Positions 20,837-31,347 of a stretch of 64,000 nucleotides of DNA are shown here, piece by piece. Both the position numbers and the translations under genes were made by a program. The DNA is from Coprinus comatus. Its lineage: Eukaryota; Basidiomycota; Agaricomycetes; Agaricales; Agaricaceae. The notes beneath the pieces were generated by a model. That model saw nothing but the letters and a program-made list of their open reading frames with translations, did not search any database and was not told where the DNA came from. Where the stretch lies: the NCBI GenBank assembly GCA_034638255.1, contig JAWPGT010000061.1, positions 1-64,000 of the forward strand, in the 5' to 3' direction. Positions within the stretch are counted from its first letter, which is position 1. Every line of letters starts with the position of its first letter.

Positions 20837-22528
20837 ACCCCCGACAAGATTTCTCTCAGAAGAACACCTAGCAGAGAGCCCGCTTCCCCTAGAGTCCCTA
20901 AAGTCCCTAAACCATATCAGAAACTTCCACAACTTCCCACCAGAAGAGACGACCCGTTTGAAGCACATATCCCAGCCCCGATACAAGCTACCACTTCCTC
21001 AGAGTACATTCCAGAAGTACTTTCCCCAACTGCCCCAACACCCAACTCACCACCACCACCACCAAGGAGAAGCTTATTCAAACGTCCTTTCTCAGTACAA
21101 CAACCAACTACTCCATACTACTCTTCTGACATTGCACCACCACTGGACACGCTCAGCCAACTTATCACTGGTTCAGCATCTACTTCAAGAAGGATATCCA
21201 CCAGACGAAGTGACCCGAGTTTATCTTCATCTAGTCGCAGAGCAACACATATGCCTGACAACACATCACCTCCGAACCCAACCCACCACCAGACAACCAC
21301 AATACCACCACCACCCCCACCCCCTCCACCACCCCCACCAGGCCCAAATCCAGCAATGGCAGGAAATCCACCAGCACACCGTCCCCTCAAGCTCCCAAAT
21401 CCCGAATACTTCACTGGCAGTCATTCCACTTATGAAAGATGGAAAGAATCCCTTGACTTGTTCTACCTCGCAGACCAAGACAGGTTCCATAATGATGAAA
21501 CCAAAATCATCTTCACACTTGCCTTATTGGTTGGACCAGCAGCCACCTGGAAAGCCACATTCCTACAATCAAAATGGGATGCCACCAACAGTGTCTACAA
21601 CTTTGGCACATGGAACACCTTTGTCACTGCCCTTGAAACAAGTTTCCGCCCAGCCAACCACACGTATGACGCCATGGAGAGATTGGCGCATATCAAACAA
21701 GGAACTCGCACAGTGGATGAGTACATCTCAGAGTTCAGAGCCCTTGCCACAGAAGCAGGTGTCACGGCAGACACACAGACAATTTATCACTTCCGGGAAG
21801 GCATCAATCCAGCCCTCGGCAACATTGCGATCCTCTCAGGACCCGCCAACACACTTACAGCATGGGAAAATGCAGCCCGCGGTGCCGACCACATACTTCG
21901 AGCTCAACGAAAGTATAGTGAGAAACACCCCATTCAACCGAAAGCTCCATTTTATCCGCGCCCTCAGCATCGCAAAATTCAAAACTTTTGTCAGTTGAAC
22001 CCTGTCCTGCATTACATTCCACCACCCTCTTACCCAAAAGACCCAAATGCCATGGATATCGACCATATCCAGAAAGCGATCTACAATATCCACATTGATG
22101 AAGATGAAGAAGAGGAGATCAATTACGTCAATTCATATGAAGAAGAAGTTGAAGAAGAAGAACCCCAGGAACCAACGGACCCAAGAGAAATGATGGCCGC
22201 AATCATTGATCGCGTCTTCACCGACAAACAGAAGAAGGACTTCCGTGATGGCAAGTGCTTCTTTTGCAAGAAGACTGGACACTTTGCACGAGAATGCCCA
22301 GCTAAACGAAAAGATGCATCAAACCGACCCCAAAACTTCCCTTGCCCCAAATATAATAATCGCGGAAATGCCAATTTCCGAAAAGGGAGATATCAATCAA
22401 ATTTAATGTGACAAATCAATAATCTCGTCACCAATGCAAATGAAGAAGAAGTTGCAGAAGTTTATGACCACTTTTCTCAACAGGATGAAGGATCATCCTT
22501 TGCCGAAGAAATAAAGGATTTTGCTTGA
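20837..22528 (+). pseudogene. Gypsy-W Gag
   Basis: The frame is open from after TAG at 20834-20836. It has a Pro-rich head (PNSPPPPPRRSLF near 21040 and a poly-Pro run near 21310), then the retrotransposon Gag core from about 21395 (LKLPNPEYFTGSHSTYERW, ALLVGPAATWKATF, VDEYISEFRALATEAG). A CCHC zinc knuckle CFFCKKTGHFAREC lies near 22256, followed by a basic tail. A TGA at 22409-22411 interrupts it, but conserved codons (QINNLVTNANEEEVAEVYD) continue to the TGA at 22526-22528. The first codon is uncertain: ATG at 21251 is the first in frame, yet coding-like sequence lies upstream. Confidence 0.8.
22516..22522 (+). promoter_or_regulatory. Candidate -1 frameshift site, Gypsy-W gag-pol
   Basis: G GAT TTT in the gag frame lies one codon before the gag stop (GCT TGA). 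The pol frame is -1. The same heptamer occurs at the same place in Gypsy-Z. GGATTTT is a known slippery sequence in some plant viruses; use here is inferred. Confidence 0.55.
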
Positions 22529-25500
22529 AGAGACTAGCCACCACGTCTAGATCTCAGAATTCGTATTCTCAGACTGCTGCTACCCCTATTTATCAACCCT
22601 CGACTTCCATTCCAACATCTACACCAGCTTTACCAACAGATGCTGTACAGTTACATGGAATTGGATCTCAATCTATTTATGTTCCTACACATTCAACAAG
22701 TGCAGCTCAGAGAAATACTAAAAGCGTGGACATCCTCGCCCTGATAGACTCAGGAGCAGGAGGAAACTTCATTGACCCAGCACTCGTACAGAAGTATGAC
22801 TGGCCAATCAAGAAATTAGACAAACCAATCACTGCTTATAACGCCAATGGAACGAAGAACGGAATTTGCAATTACTATTGCCCAATAGTAAGCAAGATTA
22901 ATGGACAGCTTACCTGAGTACAAGCCAAAGTAATTGGCCTCGGAAAACCACAGATCATTTTAGGATTCCCATGGTTAGAAGAACATAATCTGGATATTAA
23001 CTGGAAGGAGAAAACTCTTTATTGGAGAGAAGAAGACAAGAATAAAACTCGCTACGAAAATCTTATTCAAACAATTTCTGAAAATCAAGTTCAGATCAAT
23101 CGTGTATGCTTAGATGAAGAAGATTCAGTGGAAATTAATGTCAAAACCTCTCACTCCCACACTATTGCTCAGCAACATGGAGAAAAGAAGGATGATAATC
23201 CCTACCGAGTAGTTCCCCCTGAATTTCATCCCTATCTTAAAATCTTCGACAAAAAAGCATCTGAACGATTCCCCTCCAAAAGACCCTGGGATCACAAGAT
23301 CGAAATGAAGAACACCTTCAAACCCATCTCAATGAAGCCCTATCAACTCTCCCCTATTGAAGAAGAAGAACTTAACAAATTTCTTGACAAAAACCTTGAA
23401 AAAGGCTATATTTGCCCCTCCGAATCACCAATGGCCTCACCATTCTTCTTTGTTGCAAAGAAAGATGGAAAACTAAGACCATGTCAAGACTATCAGTATC
23501 TCAACAAACATACAATCAAGAACGCGTATCCTATTCCCCTCATTTCATCCATTCTCGACAAACTCAAAGGCTCGAAATGGTTCACAAAACTCAATGTATG
23601 CCTTGGATATAACAATATCCACATCCGAAATGGAGACCAGTGGAAAGCAGCCTTCAAAACCCACAGAGGATTATTTGAACCAACTGTCATGTTCTTTGGC
23701 ATGTGTAACTCCCCTGCCACCTTTCAAGCAATGATGGATGCATTGTTCCACAAACTCATTGATAAAGGAGGAGTTATAGTCTATATGGATGACATTCTCA
23801 TTCATGCAAAAACCAAAGAAGAATTACGACGTCTTACCAAAGAAGTTCTAAAGATCCTTCTCGACAATGATGTATTCCTCAAAACCGAAAAATGCGAATT
23901 CGAAAAACAACAACTCGAATATCTAGGAGTAGTCATCACTCCAGATCAAGTCTCTATGGACCCAGCCAAACTCAAAGGAATTGAGCAATGGCCCATCCCC
24001 AAATCCATCCGAGATGTTTGAAAGTTTATTGGATTCTGCAATTTCTATAGGAAATTCATTCATCAATACTCAACCCTTGCTGCCCCACTCAATGCGTTAA
24101 CATCAAAAACTAAAAAATTTGAATGGACATCAATCTGTCAAAAAGCATTTGAAGACCTCAAAAGTCAATTTCTCAAAGAACCCATCCTTATGGTTGCAGA
24201 CCAAACTAAACCTTTCGAAATTGAATGCGACACTTCAGCCTTTGCTACTGGAGCCATCCTCCTTCAAAGAGACACAAACAGAGTTAAACACCCTGTAGCC
24301 TATCACAGCAAAACCCTCTCACTACCCGAACGAAATTATCATTGCTCAGAACAAGAATTCCTTGCCATAATCCACGCTCTCAAAGAATGGAGATATTATA
24401 TTGAAGGTTCCCCCATCAAGACCATTGTCTGGTCTGATCATGAGAACCTGAAGCATTGGAGAAAACCTGAAGATTTAAATTGTAGACAAGCACGATGGAC
24501 AGCCTATCTACAACGATTTAATATCGAAATACGTCACATCCCTGGGAAGAAAAACGGACCCGCTGATTCATTATCACGTCGCCTGGATCATGCCCCAGCC
24601 CTTCACAACAATCGCGATGTTGTTGCCATGCCAACTTCATTATTTACTAATGAAAACCCCAACAAAATCGGATCAGAAACATTCCGAAATGAAAATCCCG
24701 ATGAAACCGGATCAAAACCATCCCAAAAAGGAAACCCCACTAAATGCTTAAAAGCTAAACTACCTAATGCCACTTCCTATTCAACGCCACTCCCGAAATT
24801 AAAGGAAGCCACTATATCTATCAATATCATAGATGAAGCCCTTATGAAACAAATCAAAGAAGAAACCCTGAAACAGAAGACATCCATCAATCAACCACCT
24901 TATGACACTGATGATGATGGAACCCCCCGATTTAACGGAAAAGTTGTTATCCCCAACGATATCACTATCCGCCGAACTCTACTCAACCGAGTACATGATC
25001 ATATTACAGCTGGACATCCAGGTATCAACAAAACTGCTCACAAACTGGCTCAATATTGTTATTGGCCAGGAATGAAGACATTCATCAAAAACTATGTTAA
25101 AGGATGTGGAAAATGCCAACAATACAAAATTAACCATCATCCCATCAAAGTTCCCCTTCAACCCATAAATGGACCAACTTCTACAAGACCCTTCTCACAG
25201 ATCAGCATGGATCTCATCACGGATCTTCCGCCAGATGGACCCTATGACTCAATATTGTCCATAGTGGACCATGGACTTACGAAAGGGATAATTATAGTCC
25301 CAACATCAAAAACCGTCACTGCTGATGAAATAGCAGAAATTCTGATTGAACGACTATTTTCAAGATATGGAACCCCTGAAAAGGTCATTTCCAATCGCGG
25401 ATCACAATTCATTGCCAAATCAATGCAACAATTCTATCAAAAGCTCAACATCACCCCTTCCTACTCAACCGCTTATCACCCCCAATCAGATGGATCAACA

Positions 25501-26244
25501 GAACGCTTTAATCAAGAAATTGAACTATTCTTAGCCATCTATTGTTCATCAAATCCGAATTCTTGGGCCAGATCACTCCCCATCCTCGAATTCAATCACA
25601 ATTCTCGAACACATGCAGGAAGAGATCACACCCCCTTCAAACTGATGTATGGTTTCACTCCTAAAATATTCCCAACATCCGAAGAACCATCAAATATCCC
25701 TGCTCTCAACAATCATTTCAAATATTTGGAACAATCACAAAATCAAGCCCAAATGGCACATGAATGAATGTGTCAAGTTATGGCTAGCAGAGCCAACCGA
25801 CCGCTCCAAGCGCTCCAAGTTGGACAGAAAGTCTGGCTAGACAACCACAATCTACCACTCCAGTACAAGTCTGGCAAAATGGCACAAAGACGAGAAGGCC
25901 CATCCCCCATAACAAGGAAACTAGGACCAGTCACCTACAAACTAAAATTACCCAAAACATGGAGGATTCACAACAAGTTCCATGTACAACTGTTACAACC
26001 CCTTGAGGAGAATGATGTATATGGGAAAATATATGCAGCACCTCCTCCCAATTTAGTTAATGGAGAAGAAGAATACGAGGTAGAGGCAATTCTGAAACAC
26101 AAAGGAACCCCTGGACAATGAAAATACCTTGTCAGATGGAAAGGATACTCCCCAACTGAAGACTCTTGGCAAGATGAAACTGATTTGGAAAACGCTGGTG
26201 AAATGCTAACTGAATATAAGAGACAACATAAAATCCGCAACTAA
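22525..26244 (+). pseudogene. Gypsy-W Pol (protease, RT, RNase H, integrase, chromodomain)
   Basis: One frame with four TGA stops (22915, 24019, 25765, 26119), at places where Gypsy-Z has a sense codon. Protease: ALIDSGAGGNFIDP near 22738. RT: YMDDILIHAK near 23785, intact. RNase H: FEIECDTSAFATG near 24220 and SEQEFLAIIHAL. Integrase: HITAGHPGINK and CGKCQQ (zinc part), SMDLITDLPP (first Asp), then ISNRGSQF near 25390 where the catalytic Asp is Asn, and the Glu region DGSTERFNQE. Chromodomain: EEYEVEAILKHKG near 26065, then KYLVRWKGYSPTEDSW. Stop TAA at 26242-26244. As written it cannot integrate. Confidence 0.92.
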
Positions 26245-26253
26245 CCATTCCCA

Positions 26254-27531
26254 ATGTCTCAACCCACTACCCCAACTCTCACTCCAACCCAAACCACTAT
26301 CTCATCTCCACCTAACCTTCAACTACCACCCCCTATCTCTCCCAATGGCAGCAGCTCCCTACCTTCTTCCAACCCACAGACTCCCGACTTCATCGAGCTC
26401 AGGGCTCAGCCGCTCTCTACCACAGCTCCCACCCTTGAATATACAATTTCACTCAAACCATACTTCTATTTCCTCGAATCCATTCATCGAAAGCCTTATG
26501 AACTCGGCTTCTTACTTCACGAAATTCGGCAAGCAATGGATGATTTCCTTTCTCACCGAGCAAAAGAGGAGCTCTATTGGCAAGAAATCACCCAGTTACA
26601 TTGTGCTCTACAATTGATTGGTCTCCCTGAACCTTACAACAGTGTCTATCAGCGCATCCTCCATTCCCTGGATGAGAGAAGGAATACACTTCCTTCGCTC
26701 TTCAGCCCTGACTCTGGACTACGATATGAAAGTATTAGGCTCTCTGGACTTAATCACCACAGAGACTCCAGTCGACCTCCTCAACCGAGTAACATATTCA
26801 ACCATCAGCTTCACTCAGTTCCAGGACTGGTCTTGGGCTCTCAGCTTCCGGGAAACAGATTTTCTATTAACCACTCTGACCAGTGAAATATTCCCTCACA
26901 ACATCTCCAACGACAACCGCTGCCTTGATCAGGACCCACACTTCAGAGGTGCATTGCATGTGGTCGATCTGACCATAACTTACCTCAATGTGAAAAGTAT
27001 TCATGTCTCTACTGTGGAGCAAGTGCCCCCGGACATCTCGTCAAACACTGCATCTGTAATCCCTATTGCGGAGCCCCAACCAAGGCCATGCCCACCCACC
27101 TTCTTGAACGTCACTACCAATGAAACCCCTTCCTCAAACGTCATGGTCTCCCATGTCCCCATCGAGAACAATCACATCTCAGCCCCGTCTACCCCGACAG
27201 GAACCAAATCGGCCAACCCCCCACCCCCAGGAACAGCTTACCTCCTCCAACAAATCTTTGTCTACCCCTGCTACCAACACCGACACCTTCCACAGTACCA
27301 ACAACAAGTGTTAGATTTGTTGAACAACTGGAGATACACCGCAGTTGATCAATCGGGCCAGCCATGGCTCTATCTGGACCGAGTAATCCAGAACATCCTA
27401 TCCGCTGCACCCGTACATTGCCACGCCCACCACGAGTACCTACGCCACCAGGAGTCGACTACCGTGACTACGGAGAAGACTATGACCCAGTCGCAGAAGC
27501 CAACATCACCAGATCCCCACTCAGAGAATAA
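26254..27531 (+). pseudogene. Gypsy-W ORF3: post-integrase protein with tandem zinc knuckles
   Basis: It starts ATGTCTCAACCCAC, 9 bases after the pol stop. The first 150 residues are Pro/Ser-rich, then helical: FLLHEIRQAMDDFLSHRAK and LDERRNTLPSLF match Gypsy-Z ORF3. Near 26950 are CIACGRSDHNLPQC (CX2CX4HX4C) and CLYCGASAPGHLVKHC (CX2CX6HX4C). The end has DYGEDYDPVAEANI, also shared with Z, and TAA at 27529-27531. Stops near 26884, 26929, 27121 and 27343 are TGA. The longer open frame at 26618-27643 is a shadow; conservation with Z is only in this frame. Nucleic-acid binding is suggested by the knuckles; function is unknown. Confidence 0.78.
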
Positions 27532-27553
27532 GGAAAATGTGGACATTTCACAT

Positions 27554-27567
27554 AAAGAAGGAGATAA
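27554..27567 (+). promoter_or_regulatory. Polypurine tract of Gypsy-W
   Basis: AAAGAAGGAGATAA lies directly before the 3' LTR. Gypsy-Z has AACAAAGGGAATAA in the same place. Confidence 0.75.
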
Positions 27568-28041
27568 TGTTATGAACGTCAGTACTTCACCAGATTATTT
27601 TAACCAAGTTCCAGAAATACCACTCGAGTCTATCAGTAACTGAACTATTTTCGATACATGCTAATTACTCAGCCAAGCTATAATTAGTATATAGTTATCT
27701 TTAGCGTACTTATTTTCTCTCGTATACTTTTATCTTTGTTTTATCCCTTTCACTCTTACTCGTTTCATAAAGCTCTTTACATGTTTCATATCTGATACAA
27801 GTCTCAGTAGGAGAGGGACTTACCAATACGTTTTGCCTCTTGTTTTACTTATTATTGGACTATTCGTAGATAGTATAAATAGTTGTTTGTATTAGCCCTT
27901 GAAGTCTCAAGCTTCAAGTTGGTTAACTTCTAATCTACTCGTTCTACGACCTCTGCCTGAACACCAGACAGTAGTTTAACTTGTAGAGATTGAACGCCTG
28001 TCTCAAGTGGCTTAGTGCCCAAGAGATCTAGGATCATAACA
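27568..28041 (+). repeat. 3' LTR of Gypsy-W
   Basis: It has the same 474-bp length and ends as the 5' LTR, with about six transitions between them by eye. It is followed by the CACAG duplication. Confidence 0.95.
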
Positions 28042-28046
28042 CACAG

Positions 28047-29264
28047 TCTGCAACAAGATCATTGCTCTAGACTTATTCCCTACACCATCACCTATCCAAA
28101 CTCACCCCCCTGCCAACCCATTTGAAACCAATCCCAATCCTTCCTCACCTGACAACGCTTCCATCCACTCAGTTTCCCAAACCCACTCTTGTGCTCAATC
28201 ACCTACACCCAGAAACCCAGCTCGTCCTCCTTCCAGAATGACTGACCAACCTAATGAAGAAAACTACAATGGAAAGTTCAATATCACAATCAAAAAGTTT
28301 GATGGAAAACCCATCAATTATGAGAATTGGAAAGATAGCATCATCCTTGCCCTACAATCCAAACCCAAATATTTTCGAAATGGTGCTATCCAAACAGAAC
28401 AAGCCATACCAGTTGTTCTCCAATTATTAACTCATGGGAGTTGTGGTCATTTCCAAAGGCAATACTTGAGTTCTCATAGAGGTGAAGAAGCAGGAATGTA
28501 TAGTTATGGAACATGGCACAATTTCATCACAAGTCTTGACTGAGCTTTCCAACCCCACACTGAAGCTGCTGATGCTCGCAACAAGCTCAAGACTTATTGC
28601 ATGCTTCCTTGGCAAAATATGGAAGATCATGTTAATAATGTCAAGCAACTTCTTGATTTGGCTGGAATTGACAACAATGCCTACAAAGTTGATTCATTCC
28701 GTTCTACACTCCCTCCGAAAATCCAAGAAGCCATTGCTCTTCACTACCCTCAACCAACTACATCTGATGAATGGACTACCATTGCCACCAAACTTGATCA
28801 AGCTACATATCTGTCAGATCAATCACAAACCCTGTCCTCCAAAAAGCTATCAGAAACATAACTTCAACATCTCCAAGCTACCCCAAGGAGAACCAATGGA
28901 GATTGATGCTGCTGGACGATATGATGACGATGAATATGAAGAAGTCAGAATCCCAGATTTTGACTCTTCCGATTCAGAAGAATCTGACGAAGAAAACAAA
29001 GCTGAATTAATTCTTGGAATGGTCCTCACGGAACGACAAAAGGAACATTGTAGCCGAGGTGTCTGCTTCTCTTGTGGAAATGCTGGACATTTCTTCCAAG
29101 AATGCCCCAAACGTCAATCCTCCTCCTCCAAACCCCACAACAAGAAATCATCCTCATCAAACAGACCTTTCAAAAAGAAGAAGGGCAGTGGGGTTGACAA
29201 ATTCTGTAGCTTCATGAAAGTGGCATCAACACTGATTGAAGATGAAGAAGATTTGAATTTTTAG
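28047..29264 (+). pseudogene. Gypsy-V Gag, second part with zinc knuckle
   Basis: Continues the Gag begun at 19515: KIIALDLFPTPSPIQ, then SRMTDQPNEENYNG near 28235 and the Gag core (FDGKPINYENWKDS, DDEYEEVRIPDFDSSD). A TGA near 28541 replaces a sense codon. A one-base frame break occurs near 28857. A CCHC knuckle CFSCGNAGHFFQEC lies near 29062, followed by a Lys/Ser-rich tail and stop TAG at 29262-29264. Coding resumes in the -1 frame for protease. Confidence 0.8.
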
Positions 29265-29426
29265 GCCAGGTTTTGCTTGAGGCGACAAGTCGAACCCATC
29301 CAGCCTCCGCTATCCTTTTGGTGATTCATGAAGACTCTCAAGATTCAGACAATCTCTCCTTTACAAACAATGAGTCAGACATTAGTACTACTCACTCCTC
29401 TACTTCAAAGACAATGGACATACTGG
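29265..29426 (+). pseudogene. Gypsy-V Pol start (split by Gypsy-Z)
   Basis: The frame -1 to gag reads LEATSRTHPASA and ESDISTTHSSTSKTMDIL and then meets the Gypsy-Z LTR at 29427. Skipping Z and 5 bases (62403-62407) joins it in frame to DPIYSPEPDILPP at 62408. This is the linker before protease. Confidence 0.7.
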
Positions 29427-30105
29427 TGTTAAGACCTCAAACTGTTAGATGCCTGTGAATTTAACATGAGCACCATGTGGGAATGAGCTGGCAGTCTTCT
29501 TTACTATCCTTCCAATTAGTATCCTAGTGCCCAGTGGCTAGGACCATTTTGGGATAATAAAGAGTTAGAATTAACCAGTTAAAAGCTTGAGGCTTTTGAC
29601 ACTACAAGTACATGGTATATATACATTTCTAGACTAAGTTCTAGTTGTATCTATGTACAAGTAGTCCATGAGTAATACTAAGTCATTACTGATGGCAGTG
29701 TGTTCTAGGACTCAAGAGTAAACTATGGTAGGTAACGGAAACTACCTATTCGAGTCATACGAGGTCTGGAGAAACATAAAGGAAGACAAAGAATAATAAG
29801 GAAGCTATTAGTCCATTCTACTGCATGCCCAAGTTGCTGCGGGTAGTTGGCTATTTCTATGTGCACAGGTTTGGGTCTATGTATCTATATATAGTCCAGT
29901 ATAAGTCATCGGTTCTATACATACTTTGTAGAACTATAAACAGTTCTTCTAGAGGGCAGTGGCATTGTCTTCCGCAGAGCAATATTCTAGTCCAGAGTCT
30001 GAGTCATCAGACTCATTGTGGGACCAGGTTGGTAGGAGTACCAGAATAGTTTTGATCTGCTTGTCATCAGAGTCGGATGCTTCCGATCTGGGTGGGTTCA
30101 TAACA
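29427..30105 (-). repeat. 3' LTR of Gypsy-Z (679 bp)
   Basis: The minus-strand sequence starts TGTTATGAACCC at 30105 and ends GGTCTTAACA at 29427. It matches 61724-62402 base for base except for scattered transitions. The polypurine tract AACAAAGGGAATAA lies just upstream on the minus strand (30106-30119). Confidence 0.93.
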
Positions 30106-30147
30106 TTATTCCCTTTGTTAGGAGTAATGTCCACATTATGACCATCT

Positions 30148-31287
30148 CTAGTACATGGTGGGTCTGGGGGAGCCTGTGATGTTGGCTTTGGCAATAGGGT
30201 CGTAGTCCTCTCCATAGGAGTCGGTTGGAAGTTGAGGCAATGGTGAATGCGTGCTAGCTCGGCGAGTGCTGGCAGTGTGTCTAATATGTCCTTCATTACG
30301 ACATGGAGAAGGTAATGGGGTTCTGTTTCCAGTTGAATGAGACTTGCATATCTTGAGTGATTTAGGAATGTTAATATTCTTCTTTCCAGTTGTCCCAAGG
30401 GAACTAGACTGTTGTGAGGAAAGAACAGTGGGTTTAATTCTTCTTCGACTAGAAGTTTCAGTAATTTGGTTGGTAAGGAATGGGTTGAGTCTGAAGTGGT
30501 CTTGTCTGATTGATTCTGGGATGGTGTTGGCTGGTTTGCCTTGGTAGGGATTGAAGGTGCAGTACTTGGCGTAGTGTCCTGGGGCTTTTTGTTTGCAGTG
30601 GACGCAGGTGTACTTCTTGCAGTGTGGTATGTAATGGTTAAATCCACTACATGCAATGCACCGACCATGTGGTGTGGCATTTGGTGACAAACGTGGGGTC
30701 TCTGTATGTTTGCGGGGAATGCTGGGTGGCTGAGTATCTTGACTAGGGACTCGATTTGTAGGTTGTTGCAGTTCTGAGCCCAAAGTTCCATTGAGGCATA
30801 GCTCTTGGTGAGCCAAATGATTCGTTTCTTTAATTCCTTGGGAGTCTCCTCCTTGGCAAGTTTCTTGATTGCTGCTATTGCCATTATGTCGTGATCCAGC
30901 CTGAGTGCTGAAAATCAAAGGCAGTGAATGTCTCCTTCCGTTAAGAGATTTGATGATGAGTTGATAGTGGGGATGGAGATGTTGAGCAACACAAGTCTGT
31001 TGTAGAGCGTGATGAATCCTGGTAATTGTTTCCCAAATGTATTCCTCTTCATGTTGGATAGAAAAGAAATCATCCATGTTTTGGCGTAGTTGATAAATAA
31101 GTGCATGGAGTTGAGGATTGTTTTGATAAATGGATTCGAGGACATGGATTTGTGTTCCAAGTAATATGTGGGATTCAGAGGTGGTAATTCCAGTGGCATT
31201 CTCCAGATGGAGTTGCTGTTGATTCTCATTGGTAGACTCAATGAGCTCGGGGATGGGTGAGAGTATATGGTTTGTTTGTGGTTGCAT
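30148..31287 (-). CDS. Gypsy-Z ORF3: post-integrase protein with tandem zinc knuckles
   Basis: An uninterrupted frame of 379 codons from ATG at 31285-31287 (MQPQTNHILSP) to the stop at 30148. It begins about 60 bases after the pol stop on the same strand. The N-terminal half is helical and charged (LIYQLRQNMDDFFSIQHEEE). The middle has two zinc knuckles, CIACSGFNHYIPHC (CX2CX4HX4C) and CVHCKQKAPGHYAKYC (CX2CX6HX4C), near 30600-30660. The C-terminus is Ser/Arg-rich and contains SYGEDYDPIAKANI. The Gypsy-W ORF3 shares all these. A better start may lie upstream at MSLVPSTSAPEQA (another frame), as W begins MSQP. It has no stops although pol nearby has several. I know no named family for it. Confidence 0.8.
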   Translation of the reverse strand: MQPQTNHILSPIPELIESTNENQQQLHLENATGITTSESHILLGTQIHVLESIYQNNPQLHALIYQLRQNMDDFFSIQHEEEYIWETITRIHHALQQTCVAQHLHPHYQLIIKSLNGRRHSLPLIFSTQAGSRHNGNSSNQETCQGGDSQGIKETNHLAHQELCLNGTLGSELQQPTNRVPSQDTQPPSIPRKHTETPRLSPNATPHGRCIACSGFNHYIPHCKKYTCVHCKQKAPGHYAKYCTFNPYQGKPANTIPESIRQDHFRLNPFLTNQITETSSRRRIKPTVLSSQQSSSLGTTGKKNINIPKSLKICKSHSTGNRTPLPSPCRNEGHIRHTASTRRASTHSPLPQLPTDSYGEDYDPIAKANITGSPRPTMY

Positions 31288-31347
31288 TTGGCTTGTTCAG
31301 GTGCAGATGTAGAGGGCACAAGAGACATAAGAGGGTAAGGAATAAGG

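Larger units (their letters stand above)
20017..28041 (+). mobile_element. Gypsy-W, full-length chromodomain retrotransposon
   Basis: This 8025-bp element has two 474-bp LTRs and a perfect target duplication CACAG (20012-20016 and 28042-28046). The order is LTR, self-primer site, gag, pol (protease, RT, RNase H, integrase, chromodomain), a third ORF, polypurine tract, LTR. The LTRs differ at about 6 sites by hand count, all transitions. Pol and ORF3 carry TGA stops and integrase has an Asp-to-Asn change, so it is non-autonomous. Confidence 0.95.

Noticed and set aside
20763..21998. 411-codon frame at the start of Gypsy-W
   Set aside because: Low-complexity Pro/His/Thr shadow; the frame with the Gag core and zinc knuckle is the one open from 20837.
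26618..27643. Open frame of 341 codons after Gypsy-W pol
   Set aside because: It is in another frame than the conserved ORF3. Zinc knuckles and the GEDYDP end match Gypsy-Z only in the frame starting at 26254; this one is an open shadow running into the LTR.
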